Program-made: the position numbers and the translations under genes | Assembly: GCF_900111115.1 (NCBI RefSeq) | Contig: NZ_FOGD01000011.1 | Coordinates: 32,631 to 96,630, forward strand | Length of the DNA: 64,000 nucleotides | From: Giesbergeria anulus | Lineage (GTDB): Bacteria; Pseudomonadota; Gammaproteobacteria; Burkholderiales; Burkholderiaceae_C | Direction: 5' to 3' | Notes under the pieces: model-generated | Told to the model about the DNA's origin: nothing | What the model saw: the letters and a program-made list of their open reading frames with translations, nothing else | Database searches by the model: none | Shown: positions 28,269 to 36,171 of the stretch, in pieces | How positions within the stretch are numbered: the stretch's first letter is position 1 | Layout: each line of letters starts with the position of its first letter

Positions 28269-28296
28269 CCGCCATTGATTGACCGGGAGACGCGCC

Positions 28297-28923
28297 ATGC
28301 TTAAAAAATTCCATGCCTGCTGGCTGCTGCTGGCCCTGACGGCTGGGGGCATAGCCTGTGCGCAACCTTTGGTTCCATTGTCTGAGTTCACTGCCACCGA
28401 CACGGTGGCCACCCCAGCCAGTGCGCAGGAGCCATCTGCCCTGTCCACCCTGCACGCCTATGCCGAAATGGGCCACCTCTTGGCACAATACCAATTAGCC
28501 CAGCGCTACTACAACGGCGATGGCGTGGCCCGTGATCTGCCACAGGCTGCCATGTGGTTTCAACGTGCCGCCGATTCTGGCGAGCCGCGCTCGCAATTGG
28601 CGCTGGCGCAACTGCATGCCAAGGGCGAAGGCGTAGCGCGTAGCGAACGCTGGGCCGCCTACTGGACGCGCCAAGCCGCAGAAAGTGGTTTTCGGGAGGC
28701 ACAACTGCAACTGGGGCGTTTGTACGAACGCGGCCAAGGTGTGAACAAAGACGAATCTGAAGCCTATTTTTGGTACTACTTGGCCAGCGATGGTGGCTGG
28801 AGCGGCGACGAGGCCCTGCGCGAGCGCGAACGGCTGGGGCCACAACTGACCCATGTGCAGCGCACCTCAGCGCGCTATGCAGCATTTCATTGGCGGCCTC
28901 GGCAAGGTATGGTTGCACCTTGA
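28297..28923 (+). CDS. Secreted Sel1-repeat protein
   Basis: 208 residues from ATG 28297 (GGGAGA eight bases upstream). Signal peptide about 1-24 (ending IACAQ), then at least three Sel1-type repeats of about 36 residues: LAQYQLAQRYYNGDGVARD, SQLALAQLHAKGEGVARS and AQLQLGRLYERGQGVNKD. Sel1 repeats form alpha-alpha solenoids for protein contacts, often at the cell envelope. Partner unknown. Confidence 0.88.
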   Translation: MLKKFHACWLLLALTAGGIACAQPLVPLSEFTATDTVATPASAQEPSALSTLHAYAEMGHLLAQYQLAQRYYNGDGVARDLPQAAMWFQRAADSGEPRSQLALAQLHAKGEGVARSERWAAYWTRQAAESGFREAQLQLGRLYERGQGVNKDESEAYFWYYLASDGGWSGDEALRERERLGPQLTHVQRTSARYAAFHWRPRQGMVAP

Positions 28924-28959
28924 GGTGCAACCGCCATTTTCTAGTGCCAAAATGTGGGC

Positions 28960-30153
28960 ATGAGCCAAAAACCCGCACCCCAGACCACCGAGCGTCTTGC
29001 CTCCACCGGCACTGACACCCCCCCACCTCCTAAGGCAGTTGCGGTCAAACCCGCTGCACGCTCCCGGTCGCGCCGGGCTAGCAGTGGCGATACCGCGCCT
29101 GTGCTGAACACAGCTGCTGTGGCACAGCATGTGCCGCAGGAGGCCACCCTCGCGGCGCAAGACAGGCAAGTAGCCGCCATTGCTGGTTTGCTGAACAACG
29201 ATGAGTTGCCCAGCAAACAGCGGGCTGCCGCGTTGCGTGCGACGCTGGAGGGGGCCTCGGCAGACGATTTGGCCGTGTTGCGCCAAATGTTGCTCGGTAC
29301 CAGCGGGGCGACGATTGTTAAGGGGCACCCCGATGAGCAGTTAGCCTCTGATTGGCGCGAAGGCGGTTATCCCTACAAAAACCTGATGCGCCGCTCTACT
29401 TACGAGGCGCAAAAGTACCAATTGCAGGTCGAACTGCTGAAATTGCAGGCTTGGGTCAAAGAAACTGGCCAGCGCGTGGTCATTTTGTTTGAAGGCCGTG
29501 ATGCGGCGGGCAAGGGCGGCGCTATCAAGCGCTTTATGGAGCACCTGAACCCCCGTGGTGCCCATGTGGTGGCCCTAGAAAAGCCCAGCGAGGTCGAGCG
29601 CGGTCAGTGGTATTTTCAGCGCTATATCCAGCATTTGCCTACCGCTGGTGAGATCGTGCTGTTTGACCGCAGCTGGTACAACCGTGCTGGCGTTGAGCAT
29701 GTGATGGGCTTTTGCTCGGATGCCGAATACAACGAGTTCATGCGCCAAGTGCCTGAGTTTGAGCGCACGCTGGTGCGTAGCGGCATCCATCTGGTCAAAT
29801 TTTGGTTCTCGGTTAGCCAAGCCGAGCAGCGCCGCCGCTTTAAAGAGCGCGAAGTGCATCCGCTCAAGCAATGGAAGCTCAGTCCGATTGACTTAGCCAG
29901 CCTTGACAAATGGGACGACTACACCCGCGCCAAAGAAGCTATGTTCTTTGGTACCGACACCGCTGATTCCCCTTGGACGGTGGTCAAGAGCAACTGCAAA
30001 AAGCGCGCCCGCCTCAATGCCATGCGCTATGTATTGCACAAGTTGCCCTACACCAACAAAGACCTCGACACCATTGGCAAGCTCGATCCGCTGATCGTGG
30101 GCCGCGCCCATGTGGTGTATGAGCGCGGCGAACAGCCCGGCTCGCTGTTGTAA
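28960..30153 (+). CDS. ppk2: Polyphosphate kinase 2 (PPK2)
   Basis: 397 residues from ATG 28960; a GTG two codons earlier is less likely. A low-complexity N-terminal tail of about 110 residues precedes the PPK2 kinase domain. Walker A is GRDAAGKGG (179-187) and Walker B FDRSWYNRAGVEH (Asp236), with the lid KEREVHPLKQWKLSPID. PPK2 transfers phosphate between polyphosphate and nucleoside di- or monophosphates. The single domain fits class I or III. No neighbour suggests a pathway. Confidence 0.92.
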   Translation: MSQKPAPQTTERLASTGTDTPPPPKAVAVKPAARSRSRRASSGDTAPVLNTAAVAQHVPQEATLAAQDRQVAAIAGLLNNDELPSKQRAAALRATLEGASADDLAVLRQMLLGTSGATIVKGHPDEQLASDWREGGYPYKNLMRRSTYEAQKYQLQVELLKLQAWVKETGQRVVILFEGRDAAGKGGAIKRFMEHLNPRGAHVVALEKPSEVERGQWYFQRYIQHLPTAGEIVLFDRSWYNRAGVEHVMGFCSDAEYNEFMRQVPEFERTLVRSGIHLVKFWFSVSQAEQRRRFKEREVHPLKQWKLSPIDLASLDKWDDYTRAKEAMFFGTDTADSPWTVVKSNCKKRARLNAMRYVLHKLPYTNKDLDTIGKLDPLIVGRAHVVYERGEQPGSLL

Positions 30154-30256
30154 TAGCGTTGAGCCTGTCGTTTGGGTAAAGTTGCTACGGTGGGTGCCGT
30201 GGCAGCCGACACTATAGGTGGATCTTTTTTTCTTCACCTTAGCGAGGAGTTTTCTT

Positions 30257-30445
30257 ATGGACAGTGTTTCTGCGGTTTCCTCTGTCACCCAACAGTCCCA
30301 AGCTCAAGCGGTGCGTGCCACCAAAGCCGACTCGGATGCAGACCAAGATCGCTCCAAAGTCGAAACCAAGGAGCAGGCTCCCACTCAGCCCCAGGTTTCT
30401 AAGCCGACGGCAACAATGGGTAACAATGTGAACGTGATGGTGTAA
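30257..30445 (+). CDS. Small hypothetical protein, 62 residues
   Basis: Starts at ATG 30257 (MDSVSAVSSVTQQSQAQAV) with GAGGAG upstream, and is followed by a strong terminator, so it looks like a separately expressed gene. It is polar and charged (KADSDADQDRSKVETKE), probably disordered, and ends MGNNVNVMV. No membrane segment. I do not recognise the family; the N-terminus faintly recalls short motility-associated proteins, which I cannot support further. Confidence 0.6.
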   Translation: MDSVSAVSSVTQQSQAQAVRATKADSDADQDRSKVETKEQAPTQPQVSKPTATMGNNVNVMV

Positions 30446-30472
30446 TGCCATCGGGTCTGTTGGCCCGCAATA

Positions 30473-30497
30473 CAACCCGCTACGTGCGGGTTGTTTT
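30473..30497 (+). terminator. Terminator after the 62-residue gene
   Basis: CAACCCGC, 5-base loop, GCGGGTTG, then TTTT; 28 bases past the stop. Confidence 0.8.
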
Positions 30498-30526
30498 ATG
30501 TGGCATGGTGCAAAATCGGGGTGGTT

Positions 30527-30937
30527 ATGTTTCACTTAAGCACTTCTGTCTGCCCTTGTGGGCGTTTGTCTACACGTTCCCAGCCCTTAACGTACGTTAG
30601 CTGCTGTGGTCGTTATATCGAGCATTTCGATGTCACTGCCGCCCCTGATGCGCAGTCGTTGATGCGTTCACGTTACAGTGCCTTTGTATTGCAGCGTGTC
30701 AATTACCTCCTTGCTACTTGGCACAGCAGCCAGCGCCCCGCTACACTGGAGCTTGAACCCCAAGCACAGTGGTTGGGGTTAGAAGTGCGCGGCCAGCGCA
30801 GCGTAGGTGTAGACCATGCCGAGGTGGAGTTTGTGGCTCGCTACCGTGTAGCAGGCCGGGCGGTGCGTTTGCACGAGCGCAGCCGTTTTGTGCGCGAAGC
30901 GGGCCGCTGGTATTACGTCGATGGCGACAATGGCTGA
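30527..30937 (+). CDS. YchJ-like UPF0225 protein
   Basis: 136 residues from ATG 30527. An N-terminal SEC-C-like metal site CPCGR is followed by SCCGRYI; then the family signature ALMRSRYSAFV-like stretch (QSLMRSRYSAFVLQRVNYLL) and TWHSSQRP. The C-terminal half is NTF2-like (FVREAGRWYYVDGDN). Function unknown in this family; the zinc-type Cys cluster suggests metal binding. Confidence 0.85.
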   Translation: MFHLSTSVCPCGRLSTRSQPLTYVSCCGRYIEHFDVTAAPDAQSLMRSRYSAFVLQRVNYLLATWHSSQRPATLELEPQAQWLGLEVRGQRSVGVDHAEVEFVARYRVAGRAVRLHERSRFVREAGRWYYVDGDNG

Positions 30938-30989
30938 AGGCGCGGCTGTGCCGCCACAGAATGCTTGCACTAAATAACAATGGGTAGCC

Positions 30990-31655
30990 ATGACATTTGA
31001 AGCCGTTTTATTCGATTGCGATGGAGTCTTGGTCGATAGCGAACCCATCACCAACGGCGTGCTGTGCCAGATGCTCAACGAGGCCGGTTGGGCACTGAGC
31101 GCGCAAGAATGTATGCGCATTTTTCTGGGAAAAACGGTGCGCAGCGAGGCCGCTCGCATCCAAGCGCACACGGGCCGCCCACTCACCGATGAGTGGATGG
31201 CTGTCTTTTATGAGCGGCGCAATGCCAAGCTCAAGGCCCAGCTCAAACCTATTGCTGGCGCGGTAGCTGCCGTGCAGGCGGTGCATAGTCTGTTGCAAGG
31301 GCGCATTGCCTGTGCTTCAGGCGCTGATCGCTTTAAGGTAGAAATGCAATTGGCCCAAGTGGGGTTGGCGCAGTATTTTGAGGGTCGCATTTTTAGCGGC
31401 CATGAGATGCCCGCCACCAAACCAGCTCCTGATGTGTATTTAGCCGCCGCAGCAGCGCTACAGGTGCTGCCTTCGCGCTGCTTGGTGCTAGAAGACACCG
31501 TGACTGGCGTTACGGCTGGTGTTGCTGCTGGGGCGACGGTGATTGGCTACAGCCCTTCTACACAGAGCCATAGCAGTGCGGTGGCTTTACGAGCCGCTGG
31601 GGCGGTGGATGTGCTGACCTCACTGGCCGATTTGCCAGCCCTGCTGGGCGACTAG
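30990..31655 (+). CDS. HAD-superfamily phosphatase, subfamily IA
   Basis: 221 residues. Motif I FDCDGVLVDSE (Asp9 nucleophile, Asp11), motif II near ACASGAD, motif III Lys in PATKPAPDVY, motif IV LVLEDTVTGVTAG. The cap is helical between residues 15 and 85. This pattern matches beta-phosphoglucomutase or phosphoglycolate-phosphatase relatives; the substrate is not determinable. 52 bases after the YchJ-like gene. Confidence 0.9.
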   Translation: MTFEAVLFDCDGVLVDSEPITNGVLCQMLNEAGWALSAQECMRIFLGKTVRSEAARIQAHTGRPLTDEWMAVFYERRNAKLKAQLKPIAGAVAAVQAVHSLLQGRIACASGADRFKVEMQLAQVGLAQYFEGRIFSGHEMPATKPAPDVYLAAAAALQVLPSRCLVLEDTVTGVTAGVAAGATVIGYSPSTQSHSSAVALRAAGAVDVLTSLADLPALLGD

Positions 31656-31676
31656 TCCTTAGCCACGGGTCTGCCC

Positions 31677-32891
31677 TTGGAAGCCGAGTTACACCACATC
31701 ATCTATGCTCTGTCCGATGCGCTGGACTTGGTGGGTGTAGACGATGTGGCCCACGGCAAGCGGGTGGGCGTCATGGCCTGTGGCTGTGCCCAAACGCTGG
31801 GCTGGTCGCCCGCCGCTTGTGACTTTATGTTTGAGTTGGGGATGTTGCACGATATTGGCGTGTCCTCCACCCGCATGCACCAGCATCTGGTGGCCGAGTT
31901 TGACTGGGTAGGCTCCCAAGATCACACCATTTTGGGGCACGACCTACTGCTAGGGTTTGCGCCCCTGTCCAGTATGGCCTTGCCCATACGTTACCACCAC
32001 ACCTTGTGGAGCGTGCTGCAAACCCTGCCTGTGGCGTCAGAGGTGGCCTTGCAGGCCAATCTGGTCTATTTGGTCGATCGGGTAGATACCTTGGCAGCCC
32101 CTTACTATGCCAGCCATACGGCACTGTTTCATACTGATAGCATCTGTGCTGAAATTGCCCGGCGTGTAGGCAGCCATTTTGCTCCGCAGTTGGTAGAGGC
32201 GTTTATGGAGATCGCTCGCACGGAAGCCTTCTGGCTGTGGCTCGAACCCAGAGCGGTCGATCAATGCTTGCAGCAGCAATTGGCCCGCGCCCAGCCCGTG
32301 CCTGCGCATGGCCCAGAGATTCGGCAGGTGGCTGATTTGTTTGCCCGCATCGTCGATGCCAAAAGCCCATTTACGGCGCAGCACTCCCACGGGGTGGCCC
32401 GGCTGTCGTGTTTGCTGGCGCAGTGCATGGGGCTAGATGCAGAGCAATGCGACAAAATCGAAATAGCAGGCTTGCTGCACGATCTGGGCAAACTGCGCGT
32501 GCCCGATGAAATTTTAGAAAAACCCGGTGCCCTCGATGCCTATGAGCGCCGAGTGATTCACACGCACAGTTTTGAAACCTTTCAGATTTTGCGCAGCATT
32601 TTGGGTTTTGAAGAAGTGGCACTGTGGGCGGCCTATCACCACGAGGAGCCCGGCGGCAGTGGCTACCCGTTCCATGTCGATGGCCTGTTGCTCCCCTTAG
32701 AGGCGCGCATTTTGCGTGTGGCCGATATTTTTCAGGCGATGGTGCAAAACCGCCCTTATCGCCCCGGACTGACGGCGGCTGAGGCGCTGTCATTCATGCG
32801 CTCTTTGCAAGACGAGGGGAGGATAGAAGCGCAGATTTTGGATGTGTTGGAGGCCCAACTGCCAGCGGCTATGGACGCTGCCTGTGGCTGA
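31677..32891 (+). CDS. HD-GYP domain protein with two HD domains
   Basis: 404 residues, starting at TTG 31677; no ATG exists before residue 33, and the family's N-terminal helix is already present, so TTG is preferred. The first half holds a partial HD domain (His58-Asp59 in LGMLHDIGVS, later IRYHHTLW). The second half is a standard HD-GYP domain: His268-Asp269 in LLHDLGKLRVPDEIL, HHEE and GSGYP (327-331). HD-GYP proteins hydrolyse cyclic di-GMP. It has no receiver domain. The three-gene system starts 47 bases downstream. Confidence 0.87.
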   Translation: MEAELHHIIYALSDALDLVGVDDVAHGKRVGVMACGCAQTLGWSPAACDFMFELGMLHDIGVSSTRMHQHLVAEFDWVGSQDHTILGHDLLLGFAPLSSMALPIRYHHTLWSVLQTLPVASEVALQANLVYLVDRVDTLAAPYYASHTALFHTDSICAEIARRVGSHFAPQLVEAFMEIARTEAFWLWLEPRAVDQCLQQQLARAQPVPAHGPEIRQVADLFARIVDAKSPFTAQHSHGVARLSCLLAQCMGLDAEQCDKIEIAGLLHDLGKLRVPDEILEKPGALDAYERRVIHTHSFETFQILRSILGFEEVALWAAYHHEEPGGSGYPFHVDGLLLPLEARILRVADIFQAMVQNRPYRPGLTAAEALSFMRSLQDEGRIEAQILDVLEAQLPAAMDAACG

Positions 32892-32938
32892 CAGACAAGC
32901 CTTTCCTGTAAAGTGCAGAGCAGTTACGGAGTGCATTC

Positions 32939-33370
32939 ATGGCTAACACGGCAAAACCTGCGGATTTCTTGGATGCTCATCAACGACATTGGGATGATGC
33001 CGAGCACCTGTTTCAGAACGAACGGTGGGCCAATGCCGATCATTTGTACGGTATGGCAGCAGAATGTGGACTGAAACGGCTGATGATGAGGTTCGGGATG
33101 GATATTCATCCTACGACTGGCAGCCCCGTAGTTCGCGAAGACAGGAATCACGCCAACATCATCTGGGCTCGCTTTGAGAGCTACCGCAGCGGCAGGATGG
33201 AAGGTGTGGGCTATGAGTTGCCCACCAACAACCCTTTTAGCGATTGGGACGTGTCCGACCGCTATGCTCCTCGATCGAACTTTAATCAAGCAGAGGTACA
33301 GGCCCACCAAGCTGGCGCGATGGTTGTCTGTGGGCTGATAAAAAGGGCACAACGAGATGGGTTGCTATGA
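32939..33370 (+). CDS. HEPN-like small protein, gene 1 of three-gene system
   Basis: 143 residues; start ATG 32939 with GGAG 8 bases upstream. Helical; residues 17-50 (HWDDAEHLFQNERWANADHL then YGMAAECGLKRLM) match the HEPN pattern of a paired amphipathic helix ending in AxExxLK. Arg51 and His57 (R, five residues, H) resemble the HEPN RNase motif Rx4-6H, though their position differs from the usual place near the end of the domain. A second helix follows at about 109-139 after RYAPRS. The stop overlaps gene 2 by 4 bases. HEPN assignment is pattern-based; nuclease activity is not shown. Confidence 0.7.
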   Translation: MANTAKPADFLDAHQRHWDDAEHLFQNERWANADHLYGMAAECGLKRLMMRFGMDIHPTTGSPVVREDRNHANIIWARFESYRSGRMEGVGYELPTNNPFSDWDVSDRYAPRSNFNQAEVQAHQAGAMVVCGLIKRAQRDGLL

Positions 33371-34761
33371 TGAGTAAAAAATTTTTTGAATTATTTCCAG
33401 ACCCTATACCAACCTTTGATCTGATTTTGCCTATCGTTGAAAGATGGCTACAAGAATATAAAGGCTCCTTAAATGGTTTTTTAAGCAGTGAAGAAGATTG
33501 GCTACTTATCAATCGAGATCTCAATGGGCGCGTGCGTTTGATCTTGCCAGAGCGAATCAAAGAAAGTGAGCTACTTCGACTTTGGAATCATCTGGCCTCA
33601 AATTTAATGCAACGTTTGGGAACACATGCTTCTCCCAATAACACTGGAATTCTTTTTGAAACCAGCCGGGAGCAAGCTTGCCAAGGGGCAACCCGTTATC
33701 CAGTGGATGGGTTCGCCAATGTGTGGGTGGTAGATCGACTGGCCACCGAAGCCAACTGGACGCGCATTGCGCCCGAAGCCGAGGGTACGTCGCGTATCGT
33801 GTTCTTTTCTATTAAGGGTGGCGTAGGTCGATCAACCGCTTTGGCTGCCACGGCATGGCATTTGGCACAGGCAGGCCAACGGGTATTGGTGCTTGATCTT
33901 GATCTGGAATCCCCCGGTTTGTCTTCCGCGCTTCTGCCACCGGAACGTCAGCCCATGTATGGCATCACCGACTGGCTGGTCGAGGACTTGGTAGACAACG
34001 GCGATGTAATTTTCGACAGCATGGTGGCGACTAGCAATCTTTCCCATGATGGTGAAATCCATGTGGTACCTGCGCATGGCGCGGAGCATGGTGAATACAT
34101 TGCCAAGCTGGGCCGTGTTTGGATGCCAAAATTGCACAAAGACGGTACGCGTGAAGCATGGTCGGCCCGGTTAGAACGGTTGTTGCAGGCGCTAGAGGCA
34201 CGAATCCAACCGGATGTGGTGCTAATTGATTCACGTTCTGGCATTGACGAGATTGCTTCTGCATGCATTACTGATATGGGAGCCAACCTGATTTTGCTGT
34301 TTGCATTGGAGGGCAATCAGACTTGGATTGGCTACCAGATGTTGTTTGAGCAATGGTTGCGTGCCGGTGTGGCACAACAAATACGCGAACGTTTACAGGT
34401 GGTGGGTGCTATCGTTCCTGAGCTTGATCGGGTCGAATACCTTGCTGGCCTGCGCGAGCATTCGTATGAAATTTTCGTTGATACGCTTTACGACGAAATT
34501 GCACCCATTCATGCAAAGGAGGTTGGACGTAGGCCTGATGGCACGTGGCAGGTTGATAGATTAAGTGAAGGCTGGAATTTTGATGAAACTGACGAGGGCG
34601 CTCCACACCATCCGTGGGCTGTGAACTGGCACCGTAGTTTTGCGGGCCTGCGCTCCTTGCAGGGGCGATTGGCTGTCATTGACCCCCAAGAGGTGCAGTC
34701 TGTATTTGGTTCGGTGATTGATGGTGTCAGCAGTGTTGTCAATCCAAGGAAAGCGTTATGA
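33367..34761 (+). CDS. ParA/MinD-like ATPase with KGGVGRS P-loop, gene 2
   Basis: 464 residues. An N-terminal region of about 140 residues with no family I recognise (includes RLILPERIKESELLRLW) precedes a deviant Walker ATPase domain. Its P-loop is KGGVGRST (150-157): the signature Lys150 is kept, but the usual P-loop Lys is Arg155. VLVLDLDLESPGLS is the switch I/II region and VVLIDSRSG (Asp288) the Walker B-like strand. The remainder (about 300-464) is helical. The first 300 bases are visibly AT-richer than neighbours. Overlaps genes 1 and 3 by ATGA, so it is translationally coupled. I recall that proteins with this motif occur as a distinct ParA-related family; I cannot check it. Confidence 0.85.
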   Translation: MMSKKFFELFPDPIPTFDLILPIVERWLQEYKGSLNGFLSSEEDWLLINRDLNGRVRLILPERIKESELLRLWNHLASNLMQRLGTHASPNNTGILFETSREQACQGATRYPVDGFANVWVVDRLATEANWTRIAPEAEGTSRIVFFSIKGGVGRSTALAATAWHLAQAGQRVLVLDLDLESPGLSSALLPPERQPMYGITDWLVEDLVDNGDVIFDSMVATSNLSHDGEIHVVPAHGAEHGEYIAKLGRVWMPKLHKDGTREAWSARLERLLQALEARIQPDVVLIDSRSGIDEIASACITDMGANLILLFALEGNQTWIGYQMLFEQWLRAGVAQQIRERLQVVGAIVPELDRVEYLAGLREHSYEIFVDTLYDEIAPIHAKEVGRRPDGTWQVDRLSEGWNFDETDEGAPHHPWAVNWHRSFAGLRSLQGRLAVIDPQEVQSVFGSVIDGVSSVVNPRKAL

Positions 34762-36152
34762 CTCAAGCTCAAAAACTACGTGAAGCCATCTTGGCAGCCA
34801 CCTTGGAGACCAGTAACTTTGGCGAAACCCCAAAGCCCGGAACCTTGTATTTGCCGCCTTCACACCTCAAAGCCTTGAGATTGGATGCCCATATCGTTGT
34901 GGGTGGCCGGGGTGTGGGTAAATCATTTTGGACAGCAGCACTGCAATCCGAACTGCTTCGTAACCAACTGGGGACAGTGGCATCAGAACTGCAAGATATT
35001 GAGGTGTTTGCTGGCTTTGGTAATCTACCGGCCATAGAAAATTACCCGAATGACGACATTTTTTCCAATTTTCTTGACGGCAATGGCGACCCTTACGATT
35101 TGTGGCGCGCAGTGGTTTTGCGCTGGGTTGCACGACGGGCCAATGAAACTATTCCCATCGACAGCTGGCCAAACACTGTGGAATGGCTAAAGTCTGACCC
35201 AGAGGCTGCTGCACGTTTGATGCAACGTCCACGCGATTGGAAGGGATTGATTCTCTTTGACGCGCTGGATCGGACAAGTTCAGAGTGGCAGCGAATGGAT
35301 AATATTGTGCGGGGCCTGTTGCGCACTATTCTGTGGTTAAAAACCTTTTCTGGTCTATATGCCAAGGTGTTTCTGCGTGAGGATCAGGCAGAACGCACGG
35401 TATTTAACTTCCCAGATGCATCCAAGCTAACGGCAACTAAGGCCGAATTAACATGGGCTAGGCACGATTTGCATGGTTTGCTTTGGCAACGACTGGTGAA
35501 TGCACCGGGTATACACGGTGAAGGTATGCGCCAAATCTGCCAGAGCGATGCGCTGGATAGTGTGTGGCATGTTGCCAAAGATATGAAATCCGAGTCCGAG
35601 GCACAGAGAAAAGCTTTTGAAACGCTGGCAGGCCCTTGGATGGGGCGAGACAAACGCCGTGGGGTGCCATACACATGGTCGGTTGGGCATTTGGCGGATG
35701 GACGTGGACAGACATCACCACGATCTTTCCTTGCCGCCATCCGACAGGCAGCTGAAGATTCTAGTGAACGTTATTCTGACCATAACTACGCTTTGCATTT
35801 TGAGAGCATTAAGCGTGGTATCCAAAAGGCTTCGGCGATTCGGGTTCAAGAAATGGCCGAAGATTACCCGTGGGTGCCCGATGTTCTTTCCGCCTTGAGC
35901 GGCATGAACGTACCTGTGGAGTTTGATGCTGTGCAAGAAAAATGGAGAGCGAATTTTCCTGCTGGTGCGCAGGAGATTAATTCTGATCGTCTTCCAGCAC
36001 AACACGTTGATCGTGGCTGGGATGGGGTGCGTGAAGATTTGCAGCGTCTTGGCTTGCTAGAAACCAAAAGGGACGGTCGCATCGACATGCCCGACCTGTA
36101 CCGTGTTGGCTTTGGTTTAGGCCGCAAGGGGGGGGTGAAGCCCCGGAGTTGA
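34758..36152 (+). CDS. P-loop ATPase with basic C-terminus, gene 3
   Basis: 464 residues. Walker A GGRGVGKS (49-56), Walker B LILFDALDR (164-172) with Asp168, and a following helix RMDNIVRGLLRTILWL. This resembles AAA/STAND-type ATPases. The C-terminal 60 residues look like a winged helix (DGVREDLQRLGLLE) ending in the basic FGLGRKGGVKPRS. No nuclease or membrane segment is visible. It ends 19 bases before the convergent AraC gene. Role unknown; as a nucleotide switch it may sense a trigger and act through genes 1 and 2. Confidence 0.8.
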   Translation: MTQAQKLREAILAATLETSNFGETPKPGTLYLPPSHLKALRLDAHIVVGGRGVGKSFWTAALQSELLRNQLGTVASELQDIEVFAGFGNLPAIENYPNDDIFSNFLDGNGDPYDLWRAVVLRWVARRANETIPIDSWPNTVEWLKSDPEAAARLMQRPRDWKGLILFDALDRTSSEWQRMDNIVRGLLRTILWLKTFSGLYAKVFLREDQAERTVFNFPDASKLTATKAELTWARHDLHGLLWQRLVNAPGIHGEGMRQICQSDALDSVWHVAKDMKSESEAQRKAFETLAGPWMGRDKRRGVPYTWSVGHLADGRGQTSPRSFLAAIRQAAEDSSERYSDHNYALHFESIKRGIQKASAIRVQEMAEDYPWVPDVLSALSGMNVPVEFDAVQEKWRANFPAGAQEINSDRLPAQHVDRGWDGVREDLQRLGLLETKRDGRIDMPDLYRVGFGLGRKGGVKPRS

Positions 36153-36171
36153 GGCTTTTGTAGGTAGCTGC

